Source: Montifringilla adamsi
Lineage: Eukaryota > Chordata > Aves > Passeriformes > Passeridae
DNA: 64,000 nucleotides
Assembly (NCBI GenBank): GCA_017590115.1
Contig: JAGGNK010006626.1
Span: 87,269-151,268, forward strand
Direction of reading: 5' to 3'
The notes below the pieces were generated by a model. It was not told where the DNA came from and made no database searches. It saw only the letters and a program-made list of their open reading frames with translations. The stretch's first letter is position 1. Every line of letters starts with the position of its first letter. A program made the position numbers and the translations under genes. Positions 24,691-36,800 of the stretch are shown piece by piece.

Positions 24691-25239
24691 TTAAAATAAA
24701 GATTGAGGTAAGCAAAAATCAGTTAATAAATGGATTATTGGAATAAGAGTCTTCATCAAACAACAAATAATTTTTTTCTGTTCTCAACTGGTGTTTATTT
24801 CAGCCAGAGAGCTGAGTATGCTGGTTTTGCAAAGCATTTTAAGCACATAATAATGCTCATAAAATGTATAGTTCTGCTTGCATGGATATGTCCCTCTGAT
24901 ATGTATAGGTAAGTCAGCTCCCCCACAAATATTCAAAATTCTGACAGAAGCAATAGGTTAAGCTCTGATCATCTGTTTTAAAAACAAGATGGCTTTGCAC
25001 TGAAGATAATTTAATTGGCTTAAGTGAGGACAGATTTTTTTCAACATTTTATTTTCATGTTTATCATTGATAGGTGACTTATTCCTCATTTCTTAAATGG
25101 ATAAGAATAGTAAAAGAAGGACAGAGACAGAATTTCTGTCTCTAATTTTCTCTTGATCAAAAGTATTTCAATTTCTGTAAATAAATAAAGATTTATTTAC
25201 AGATAAAGTCCACAGGGTTACTCACAAGCAGGATCACCT
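24691..25239. other. Gene-free AT-rich spacer
   Basis: Nothing recognised between the LTR and the next CR1 copy. Confidence 0.55.
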
Positions 25240-25640
25240 TCTATAGACAAGGTTGCTCAGAGTCTTATCTAGCTTGGCCTCCAGCACTTCTGGGAGATGG
25301 GCATTCACAACTTCTCCAAGCAACTTGTTCCAGTGTCTTCCCACACTTTTGGTAATGAATTTCTTCCTAATATTTAATTTAAATCTACCGTCTGTTAGCT
25401 TAAAGCCACTCCCCTTTTTCCTATCACTCCTTGCATTTCTAAAAAGTCCTTTTCCATCTATTTTTTCAGTACTGGAAGGTGCTACAAGGTCCCACCAGAG
25501 CCTTCTCTTCTCAGGCTGAGCAACCCCAGCTATCTCAGACTGTCTTCACAGGAGAAGCGTTCCAGCCCTCTGATCAACTCTGGACTTCTCTGGACTGGCT
25601 CCAACAGGTCCACATCTCACAGCCATTGCAATCAACATTT
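25240..25640 (-). mobile_element. CR1 LINE 3' region
   Basis: About 400 bp matching the reverse complement of the CR1 region before the tail: the blocks corresponding to 'ggttgctcagag', 'aatttcttcctaatat', 'ttaaagccactcccc' and 'gagccttctcttctc' all occur in order. The extreme 3' tail is absent on the left. Confidence 0.9.
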
Positions 25641-28600
25641 CTGCACTAAGATGGAGTTTTCCCCAAAATTTAGAACAAACCAAACTAGACAGGTATTTTC
25701 TTCCTGGCAGATCAGTTGTGGTAATTTAACATCTTTCTCTGGATTTGTCACGGTAATAGCCTGATTTCAAAGACCCAGGATGCGCACTTGTCTCTACACT
25801 TGTGATTTTAGACTGGTAAACCATGAATTGTGTAAGAGACCAGAGTTTTGGATATCTACAATCTATATCTTCTTTTTTCCACAACAGGATCCTTAATTGC
25901 ACTAAATGTCTAATACTTCCTGAGTGCGGGTGTGTGGTCATGCCTCTTTATCTGTTCACTGGATACTAAGTGTAGTAGGGTTTGTGTTTTTCAAAAATAT
26001 CAAGCTGCAGGCCATAGCTGCATAAAATGGACATAAAATATAAAATAAAAGAGATAAGATAAAAATAACATGGAGTTTAAAGTATTATTTTATCTGTTAA
26101 TGGTAGAAGAAATATTCCATTCCCACACTCCAACAGAATTTCTTGTGCATACCCTGGGGTGGATACACCACTCTAAAGACCATTACCCTAAAGTTCTGTC
26201 ATTGCTGTTTCTTTTTCTAAGCAAAGTCTTGTGTAATTTACAAGTCACTATCTATGAAAATGTTTTTCTGCATTATGCTTTAAATGTTGGGGAGCATTCA
26301 GCAGTTTAAAGTGTACCACAGTAATGAAGCAAAGCCTGCCAGCTCTGCCATCAAGATTTCTACAGCTAAGAGTAAATGCCCTATTTGTTGCCCAGGAAAA
26401 CAATGTAGAGCTGGTTTTTTTTCTGCAAAGACATCATATGTCACCATGTCAAACCATTGCCAAAATACAATTGCATATGAAAATGTAAATGTCTCTGTAG
26501 ACACCACACATGACACAAAATATCTGTAAGTCAGAGAAAGAAACCAGAAAAGGACAAAAAATAATCTAATAGATAAGAGTATGAAACCTGTGAATAAAAT
26601 CCTAGTTCCACTGAAATTCAAAGTTCACACATACTTCCCACTAGGTTAAAATTCTGCATCAAATAGAGATTGCGAGCAGCAGTCTCTAAGTCAAAAACAG
26701 GCAAGATTTCAAACAGTAACACTGGAAGTTAGATCAATGTATATCCTTAGAAAGATAAAATATTTTTTATTTGCTGGAAAGACACTGGTCTGGTGGAATG
26801 CATTAGGTAACAAGCTGTCAGGAAGGAACTCCATCTTTTGAAATTGAATGAAAATGTGCTTAAATGTATTTCACCTGGCAAACAGAAACTGCCAGTTTAA
26901 TTAATTTTTAAATACATCTCAGCTGCAGGAAGGCAATCCAGATTTTGAGAATTCCATTTAGAATTCAGCTAATAGCTATGAAAAAGAGCACAGAAGAAGC
27001 AAAAGCTATGCCAGTTCTCTTCAGAAAGGTATATTGTGGAGATTGAAGTGGAATGGTAGATGTTCTGCTTTTGGCAAGCCTTTTTTTGAAGAGTTTAAAA
27101 CCCATAATTAGAGTAGAAAAACTCATCCTTTAACATATAGTGATTCCAGGGACCAGGGATTATTTGAATGCTGAGAGATGACTCCTGATTCAGCAAAATA
27201 CTTACAAAAGTTTTGAAACTGGCAGGCCTTTACATTTTTCAATGCTACTGAATGAAATCACACAGCCTCATGTCTGCTTGATGTTACAGATCAGTACTCT
27301 TCACTGATTCAGTGGTGTTCCTGCCTTAGGGAAGCACATAAATCTGTCAAATCTCTAAAGCAGATCAACGTATTAAATGGTGATGGGGACACAATAGGGA
27401 GTTACTTGAGCATGAGTCTTGAAACAAAGGTAGGTGAGAATGCCTTAAATATGTATGTGCAAATAGTGGCATGAAGCAACACACTGTGGTACTCCAGACA
27501 GGCATCTTTAGTTTTTGCTTTCAGACGCCTCTGATTAGCAATCAGTTATTAGGAAAAATGCAAGAAGCCTTGGAGTATGTAATACGTAATCCTCAGAAGT
27601 TCCAGGATGAAACACCTCAGGTTTGAGCTTGACTAATGGAATTTTGTAATCTTCCTATAGAGTTCGCTCTCTCTTAGTCATCATTTCAGTTCAGGTTAGT
27701 AATCCTAAAATTAAACCAGATCTCAGCTGCTGCCTGGGCTTCAATGAGGTACAAAGAATTGCCAGAGATGCTGCCAATACCTTCACGTGCACCTGAAAAC
27801 ACTGAAATGAATTGAAATTGTGGGAACTTACACAATCTGCTTCTGTCTTAACAGAAGTGATACAAGCACTGCAGTACTAGTGAAATACATTGAAATAGAT
27901 CTAAATATCAAATGAGCTCAGTTTATGCCATATTCTCTAGAAACAACTTGTTTATTTGGGGCTGGGAAGGGGGATTTTTCTGTTGATGAAGTAAAAAGTA
28001 TATTTGGTATTAGTGCGTATAAAGTATATTTGGTATTAGTGCGTATGCGACTGGGAGAACAGAAGTTAGTAAATATTTAAAGAGGAACCTAACCAATTGA
28101 TTACAGATTTCAGGAAGTCAATTTCACAAAGACAGTAGAAGCATCAAGAACCATTTTCACAATGTAGAAGAATCAATTCATTAGCACTCTAATGAAAGAA
28201 GTGTCCTGGCTAACTGGACCTGCTAAAATTCATTGTTTATCTGGGAAACTGCCAAATGCTCCTCATATACCCAGAGTGGAAATACTAAAAAAAAATAATG
28301 AACAAACAAAAGCTGGTAGGATATTAATCTCTTACGCAAGTCTGTAAGCATAACAGAATTAAGCTGGGGAGAACTTTGTCACTAAATTATTGGTAACAGA
28401 ACTTTTAATACCCTGGTCAAGGGTTTATGCTATGTGCATTTTACAGCTAGACTTGAAAGAAGTACAATAAAAATTATTAGCTGAAATGAATATAATCTAC
28501 CATCAAAGAAAGTCATAATTTAAAGAACAATCCTTCCTTTAAAAGGAATGACTTTATGTAAGTTATAGCAGTTACAGCTGCATATGTGTTATATATGCAA

Positions 28601-29439
28601 ATATTGGAGCTTGTGAGTCAAAAACAGAAGAACATCTCTGCTCCAGGAATCCTTTCTGCTCATACTCAGTAAGTTTCTCATTCCTGTAAGCATAGATGTC
28701 AAACACTGTAGAATCTGGCTCTGTGCTAGGACCAAGGGACAGCCAGTTCACGTGTTTTCATACTCTCCAGGATCACGTCCCCTCAGGAAGCCAGGCTGGT
28801 TTTGACAAATGGTGAGAAAATGAACAGAAATATGAATTACCGATTTTTAGCTACATATATCCACTATTTATCATTCTGAGAAGTGGGGTCACAGTTGATA
28901 TGACGTAAAACACACATTTTTGTAGTTTATTAATATTCATGGACATCAGGGGAAGAAATTAGGCTAATACTGAATACAACTAAAAGTATTTCTCTAATGG
29001 AAAGAAAGCAGTAGCAGAACAAGTAGGCATTTTGTTGTATTTAATTACTACTTCAGTTATTAGTTTCTATTAATAATTTAAACAGTTTGGGAATCATCAG
29101 CCATTGTTAGCACCTAGTTCCATAACCACATTCAGTATAAACCAAGGCAGGTAGCTCACACTATTCCAGTCAATTAAATTGGAATGCTCTTGGGCATGGA
29201 CATGAGATGTGTGAAAAGGCCTGCAGCTGTGCTGACAAACTCTTAGCACCCAGAAGGTGGTAGCTGATACAATATGTCTTTTAGTGACACCACGGAGGCA
29301 AAGAAATAGTCTGGAAGAGCGAATGACCAGAGATGAAGGAATCCCAGGAGAAGTACATCTGAGGAAAAGTTGATTCCAGTGCATGAGCACATTTTATCTA
29401 CTGCTTAGCAGTTGGGAAGCAGTGTTAATTCAGGTGTAT
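25641..29439. other. Gene-free region
   Basis: No gene or clear transposon. A perfect 26-bp tandem duplication lies at 27995-28046. Short ORFs show no recognisable domain. Confidence 0.55.
27995..28046. repeat. Perfect 26-bp tandem duplication
   Basis: 27995-28020 and 28021-28046 are identical, so this is a recent local duplication. Confidence 0.95.
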
Positions 29440-29948
29440 TGCTACATTGCAGCACCTTGAGTGCTGTGCCCAGCTCTGGCCCCTTAGTCTGGGAAGGACC
29501 TTGAGACGCTGGAGCACGTCCAGAGGAGGCAACGAGGCTGGTGAGGGGCTTGGAATACAAACCCTGTGAGGAACGACTGAGGGAGCGGGGGGTGTTTAGC
29601 CTGGAGAAAAGGAGATTCAGGGGTGACCTTATCACTCTCTACAACTCCCTGAAAGGTGGCTGTGGTCAGGTGGGGTTGGTCTCTTTCACCAGGCAAAAAC
29701 CAGAGGACACAGACTCAAGCTGCACCAAGGAAAATACAGGTTGGTTGTTAGAAAAAAGTTTTTTATGGAAAGAGTCATAAAGTACTGGAATGGCCTGCTT
29801 GGGGAGGTGGTGCAGTCACCTGGATGTGTTTAGAAAAGAACTGGATGTGGCACTCAGTCCATGGTTTAGCTGAGGTGTTGGGGCATGGGTTGGGCTCGAT
29901 GATCTTGAAGGTCTCTTCCAACCTAGCCATTCTGTGAATTCTGTGAGT
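29440..29948 (+). mobile_element. CR1 LINE 3' region with complete tail
   Basis: About 500 bp of the CR1 3' region in order: a 'gagaaaaggagattcagggg' block, a 'aactccctgaaaggtggctg' block, a 'gatcttgaaggtctcttcca' block, then the ATTCTGTGA repeat. One of the better-preserved copies in the window. Confidence 0.93.
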
Positions 29949-31608
29949 TTGTAACTTCATGCCCAATGCATCAACGCATCCCTATATACAAACCTGAATA
30001 CTTAGAGTTGCACACTTCAAGTATTTTCTGTAATGAACTGCCCGGACTCTGGGATAAGAGGGATTGCTCCTTTATCTAAACAGATACAAATTCATATAGC
30101 TCTAAATATTGTTTATCTACTTCACTTCCATGCCCAGATTTTCTTCTGTTCATTTTGTTTCACATTGTCACTAAACTAGGGGGCAGCCTTGGCACAGGAT
30201 TGCTGCAATGGGATATTGCTGAAATTAGCAATATCCATAAAATGAGACAATATGCAATGGCTGGTTATGCAGAATCCTCAGCTAGTGAAAGTGCAGGTTT
30301 AGCAGTAGCGAAAAAACCCTACTTTTTCCAGAAATTGATAACATTAAATGCTGAAGGAATTTCTGATCATTTAGCCTGGTCTATTACATGGCACAGGCCG
30401 TTCTGTTTCTGCCAATTACCCCAAAACTTATCCAAATAATTTTGATTTGTAGGCATTTGATCATTAAAAAAAATCCCAAAACTCTGATAGTTTGTTTCAA
30501 TATTTCATACTTATTTTGTTACAGCCCATCATAAATATCCAGTTTTAATTAGTCTCGTTTCAGCTTCAAGTTCTAATTTACAGCAATTACACTTCTAATT
30601 TTTTTTTTATATAGACAGAGAAAAGAATTTTTAGCTGTAGACTATTCCACAGCAGGCAAATTGAAGGATTATAGTAACTTTTAGAGTAGTCATCTCTCCC
30701 AGTTTTGAACAGCCTTTTAAAATTTTGTGGTACATTATTTCACTATACATCTCCAGAAAGAGTCATATTCACCAGCAGGTTTGGAGATATTTCTACATCT
30801 GTTCATAAGCATTCAGCTGCTTCTCCTGGCTTAATGTTGGATCATTAAAGTACTCACCCATTTTAAAAATAAAAACATTCAAAACCACCTTTCTTTTCAA
30901 GGAAAATCTGTAGTTAGTGTATTTTTAACCTGAACAATGCCTCCCCCAGTCTGTGAATATATATTCACTTATAAATTATATTCACACTAGCTGGATATGA
31001 TAAATGCATATTTCATACACAAACTTATCTGAATATTAAAAAAAAAACCCAAAAAAAAAAAAAAAAAAAAAAAAAACAAAAAAACCCACACCTGTGATGT
31101 CCAGTAACTGATTTGCTTTGCAGAGTTTTTGGGGCCATCTGCAGAGTACTGGCCATTTCAGGCAATTTGAAAACTGGTAGACTCAGGGCAAAGACAAGGG
31201 TTTGGCTGCAATCAATCAGTAGTATGTTACTCTGCCCTTTCCCTTCTTCTTTTCATAGTAATTTTAGTAGTTGTCTTATATGGGTTTGCACCACTCCCAC
31301 AATAAACCTTGTTTTGGCCAGAAGAGCTTCTTAGTTTTATTGTGCATAATATACCACACACATCTGTGACTACTCATTTCTACTTCACACCCCATTTGGG
31401 TTTGCACAGCTTAGTGGAATCTGCAGATTTAATCACTGAACCACTGAAATTTCCCAGTCTAAAAAGGAGTAAACAAGGAATAACATTTTGGGGTACACTC
31501 AATTCCCCTGGCGCAGGGTGCAGCCCTGCTCATGCATTCTGGCAATGCCAAAAGTGAGTGCTGACAAACTGCTTATTTCTACTAATGTAGAAATAAGAAC
31601 ATGCATCC
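29949..31608. other. Gene-free region with A-rich run
   Basis: No gene recognised. An A-rich run interrupted by CCC lies at 31038-31085. The following ~500 bp are less AT-rich and may be an old, unrecognisable repeat. Confidence 0.5.
31038..31085. repeat. A-rich homopolymer tract
   Basis: Nearly pure A with short C interruptions. It could be the tail of an old retroinsertion, but no source sequence is recognisable upstream. Confidence 0.85.
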
Positions 31609-32167
31609 TGTCCTGATTTTGGCTGGAATTCAGCATAAGAATAATGTTGATAACACAGTGATGTTTTAGTAGTTATTAATTTGTGCTTATCCTAAATCAA
31701 GGACTTTTCAGTTTCTCGTTCTCTGTCAACAAGCAGGTGCACAATACACTGGGAGGAACCACGGCCAGGAGACCTCGTCCAAACTGCCAAAAGGATGTTC
31801 CATGACATAGCGTATCATGCCCAGGATGTAAATTGAGGGAAGGTAGTCAGGAAGATGGGGAGTGGGCTAGGAAGTGGTCAGCAGGGGGTAAGTCCTTGTA
31901 TTGTGCGTCACTTGTTTCTCTTGGGTTGTATTCCTTTCTCTCAGTCTCCTCCTCTGTCTCTTTTTCACAAAAGTCATTACTATTATTATTGTTATTATCA
32001 TTAATATTATTGTCATAATGGTATTTTTCTTCACTTCAGTTATCAAACTGTTCTTATCTCAACCCACAAATCTTACTTTTCCATTTTCCTCCCCACTGAG
32101 GGGAGGCAGGCAGCAGGGGAGTGAGCAAGCAGCTGCATGGTACTCAAGTGTGGGTTAAACCATGACA
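31609..32167 (+). mobile_element. Solo LTR, avian ERVL-like family
   Basis: Starts TGTCCTGATTTTGGCTGG and ends GGTTAAACCATGACA, the termini of a very common avian ERVL-type LTR. Internal family blocks are in order: 'ataatgttgataacac', 'gatgttttag', 'ggacttttcagtttctcg', and near the end 'aaactgttcttatctcaac' and 'gagtgagcaagcagctgc'. An ATT-rich microsatellite sits at about 31978-32015. No internal retroviral sequence adjoins it. Confidence 0.9.
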
Positions 32168-33745
32168 CATGAAAGGAGGAGGTTTTCATACCAGTGGGGA
32201 TGTACTTGCTAAAATAACTGCAACTAAGGCATTAGTCCACAGTTTCATGACACACCAAGTCTGACATTAGAGCTCCCAGTGCTAGATCAAAACCAGTACC
32301 ATCACATGACACAAAGCACTGAACCAGCACAAATTATTGGCAGCTTGAGATATTTCTACACCTTTTGATGGCTGACTTTGTAACATAAAGGCAGTATTAT
32401 TTAACCTCCTATATCTGGCTTTTGGCTCAAAAGCTGTCACAAATTTCACAGTGTCCTTTAGCTAAAGCAATATAAACACAGCCATAAACTGCATGCTTGA
32501 TTTGAATCAATTTCTTATAAATGAGTGATTCAATAATGTGATTTCTTAGTATTGATGACTACGAAGCTATGGTCTCACTCTAGAGTGATACACTTTAAAA
32601 CAGCAGTCATTAAAGAGAAGTGGTACAATTATTGCACTATTTTTTTAACTCTGACATCTGATATAAATTTCTATGAAAAAGGTGGTAAAATTTCCAATTA
32701 TACAGAATTTAGGAGGGAAGGGAGGTGGTCAAGTTAAATACCACCTGTTCTGCTATATACACGTACATATACTTCAATTATCCACTACCTTTTCTACACA
32801 AGTATAGATTGGGTACAATAAACTGGAATCTTTCTCTGACTTAGGGATTGCGTAAGCAGGATAATGTTCTGTTCCACTCTTTTACCCTTTCTTATCATGA
32901 ATTCAAATAGCAGATTCTTCATACCCTATCATAAAGAATTCTGTGATCTTTCTGTTAACTATTGTTCACATTATTCACAAAGTAGCAGTCTAGACCAATT
33001 ATGAAGGAAGGTTCTTGTCCACACAGCTTTCCTGGTCTCAAAGCATTCTCTTTACAGACCTCACAGGAAAATTGGACTAAGGATTCTACTAATCTAATGT
33101 CTTACAATAGAGAAAGTACATCAGGTTCCCCAAGATCTTGCCCCTTCAGCTCAGAAAACATACACACAAAAAAATTACAGATAGAAATGTTAAAGGGATC
33201 CCCCTATCCTTGTTTATTCTAATGAAAAGCTTTGGAGTCACACCTCATGGAACACCACCGCAGACAGACTGTATTCCTCCATTTCACCCCAAATGGTAGG
33301 TGGTCAGACATGCCTGAGTCTCCACTGACACATTTCCAAGAACAAAACTAATGCAGCTGCACTGGGGGAGCACAAAAGGAGTTTGCAATACCAAACACAG
33401 TTGGGAAAAAGTTCACAGTTGATTTCAGGAGCCCTTTCCCACGCAGAAAACTGCAAAGGAAAAACAGATATTAGGAATATCTTGTTTTGCTGTGATAAAA
33501 TTATTCTCCATTTGTATAAATTGGTGTCGCCAGTTTAGACAGCCTGATGGTGTGTTTATGTATCCTCTCCCTAGCAGTAATAATATGGCCTGTTGTGCAG
33601 AACAGGACATTAGCTGTTCTTTTAAATTTGCTTTTTCACCATCATCCTATAATAATAGACTTCTGTTCACCTCCCATCACATTCCAATAGTATCTCTCCT
33701 CAGAATAATCAGTTCTGTGATTTTTCCCCACATATCTTATATATG
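32168..33745. other. Gene-free region
   Basis: Nothing recognised; AT-rich, with short ORFs only. Confidence 0.55.
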
Positions 33746-33822
33746 CAGGGCCAGGAGTTGCTCTCGATGATCCTGATTGATCTCTTCCCACTTAGTATAT
33801 TCTGTGATTCTGTAATTCTGTG
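33746..33822 (+). mobile_element. CR1 LINE 3'-end fragment
   Basis: Only the last ~75 bp: the 'gggccaggagttg..ctcgatgatcctg' block followed by the ATTCTGTGA repeats. Confidence 0.8.
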
Positions 33823-36800
33823 CTCATAGATATGTGATTATGCTTGATTGCTTGTTCCTAAATGGACACTACAGCTTATTTCATCTATCCAGCCTGGTTT
33901 GTTTTTCTGGGGTAAGTTAAAACAGCTTTTAATGACAACCCTTGCTCAATTAATTATGAGAATCTTACGCAGATATTCCTCAAAAAACATATAGACATCT
34001 TTGTTTTGTTGTAGGGTTTAGGGCAATGAATACCAGGGTTACTCAATTCTGCAAAGACCACTGACTGCTAATTAAGACATTTTTCCCTAGTGTCTATATA
34101 CTCACACCTTTAATTTAAAGAAAAAGTAACCTTTAACAATATAATCTATGCAAATAAAGCTGATCTTATTTGCTTTTTTGTTTTTTAATGGGATTCACAA
34201 AAGGAATCACAGGAATGTCCTTTTCAGTTTCAACTCTATTATAATAAGAACACTCTGAATGCCAGTCCTCCTTTCTTCCCTCAAAAAAAAATTAAAACCC
34301 TAGTATTCCAGAAATATCTGCAGACTTTCTCAATATGTTCTGTTTTCCACCCTCCAGTCCATTAACTAAAATCTTGAACAGAAGTGTGCTCTAGACAGGT
34401 TTATGCAATACGGGAATGACTTCCCAGACTGAGAGCTATAGCTGAGAAGGGTACAGTGTTTTCCCACTGATGACTATTTCATCTGGAACATCTTTTCCTT
34501 AATTTGCAAATAAGAATGTCAAGCAGGCTGATGACATACCAAAGCTAGTATCTCATACAACCTGTTTGTCCCTCGTTTACTAGTCTTTTCTATCAAAAGA
34601 GGAATTACATTGAGTTCCATTATTTGATATTGAGAAATCTACCTGGTCCTACAGACACTCACAAAAGTGGTTGTTCTAGGACTTTAACCAATGCTAACAT
34701 TAGGCTGAAAAACTTAAAATTCTTCAAGTTTTTTCTTACCTGGTTTCCAAGTTGTGTTCCATACATGCCTTATCGTTTCCACATTTGAACCATTAATCTC
34801 AATCAGTTTCAAGACTGCTCAGGATTTTTTCAACAAAAAAAGCTGAATTTCACCAGCTCTTGTATCCTGTAGTCATGCAGCATATCCACATATTTTGTTT
34901 TTCTTTATGTTATGGTCTGGTTACCATTTTAAAGAGAATTCATTAACCAAATGGTAATAAACAGCTCTTTGACAGCTGTTTTGTCCTTTCCTGCACCTGT
35001 GATTATTTAACCATCACTCCCCTTTACAGAATAAGTCTCAGTTTCATTCTCTTACAAAATAATGCCTGATTCTCAGTGGGGGTTTTTGTTTCATTTGTTC
35101 TCATTGAGCCTATTTAATTCTGACCTTGTATAGATGTTTTTTCTCGTCCATTAGATAACAGCACATGCAGCCATATTTCTCCCTTTTTGTTACTAATTTT
35201 TTTTTCCTCCACAGCAGGTCAGTTTGCCATCCTGATTTCAATAAATTTTCTTTTATACATATTTTCTCTTATATATTCTTTTAAATGATCATGCTGATAG
35301 CCTACTGACTAGCTCTTTGCATTCATTCAGGTGTCCTTTCAGGAACATATAAACAGCTGAATTCTGTCCTATATCAAAGCACTCCCAATGTCCAGTCTAA
35401 CTGTATTCTTACTTCTATTTTCATGGTTATGACTACTAAATATGTGAGTCTAAACAGTTTCTACTTGCTATGTAGTAATTCCTCTTCCCTAAGGAATTTT
35501 CCTTTTCTTCGATAATATTGTTATTCCAATTGGTTCTCTGATATAATGCATTAGCAAATACCTCCTACTAGCAAACAGTTGTTTCTTAATTAGTTGTTTC
35601 CTAATTATCTATTTGTTTCTCCTAGAAATGATTCCAGCCATAAATTAAGAAGAATACCAGATTTTTTCAGGACCATGTATCGCGATAAAAAAACTTAGAG
35701 AAGAAATTATGCTATCCTTTATCTCAAGAAAACACAGGTGATTCTAGCCAAAATGTAATAGTTCTGTAGTTTGTGGGTTACTTATATATTATGCTATATA
35801 TTGGAGAAACACTCACATGACTGGTAGATAAGATGCTCTGGTGTGGTAGTTCACAGAGGTAATATTCTCACTAAATTGGTAGTCTAAATTAAAACTGAGC
35901 TGATTTATGAGTGGTCAGGTGGATTTGCTTTAGAGCCAGCAGTGCTGTCAAGGAGCTAGGCTGGAAGGTTAGGTCAGGAAGGTGTTTGATTTTGCTGTGA
36001 CATCATCTGTGACATGTTAAAGGGATGCAACTGTGGCAAGTTGCTTGGGACTACTACAAATTTCAGCTCTATGCAGCCAATAATTTAGGACTTTGCTCAG
36101 CAGCAGATTTGTTCAAAACTCCATCCATATATGTCTTCTTCAAGACTAATTTGAGCATTAGCAGCACTCAGGTTTTACCACACCTCCAGGATAGGCCAGC
36201 TGGTGAAACCTTATAACATTGCCTGTCTCTAAGTACTTCTGGGTTCTCCTAGTGCTAAAAGGACAAGTTTTTATAACTTAGTGTTTTGTCTTTACACTAT
36301 GTAAGTCATACATGCCCAGTGTAACAGGGCAGAAGAGACAGACTTCTGCTCAAATATTACAAAGGTATATAATCTTTAAAAGCTCATACACATAAGTCTG
36401 TACTACACAGAACTTATTTATCTTCTTGAATGATTTTATCCTTTATTTCTCTTCTCTTTGTCGATGATTTTATCCTTTATCACCTATAAAATTCTCCACT
36501 TTACAATAATACATAGCAAATGCTAAAATGCTGCAAAATATCAGTGGAAGTATTTTATGTTCCTTCTGCTTTGATGCATACCATATTATACATGATAGTA
36601 GCGACTTATCTGTCACAGACCTAACCTTCATATAAAATGTAGCAATAAAGGAGTTTCTATTTCACATTTCTTACATGAGGATAGAAAAATTACACTCAGA
36701 GTTTGTAATTTCTGTCTGCCTAAAGGTGGTGAATTACTCTTGCTATGCAACACTTAAAAGCTGTCAGCAATATCTTTCAGAGACATCTAATCTTTTAGAA

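Noticed and set aside
25253..25519. 88-codon plus-strand ORF
   Set aside because: Antisense of the CR1 3' region at 25240-25640.
31113..31557. Possible LTR suggested by an AATAAACCTTG near 31300 and less AT-rich flanks
   Set aside because: No terminal TG..CA pair, TATA box or family blocks that I could recognise.
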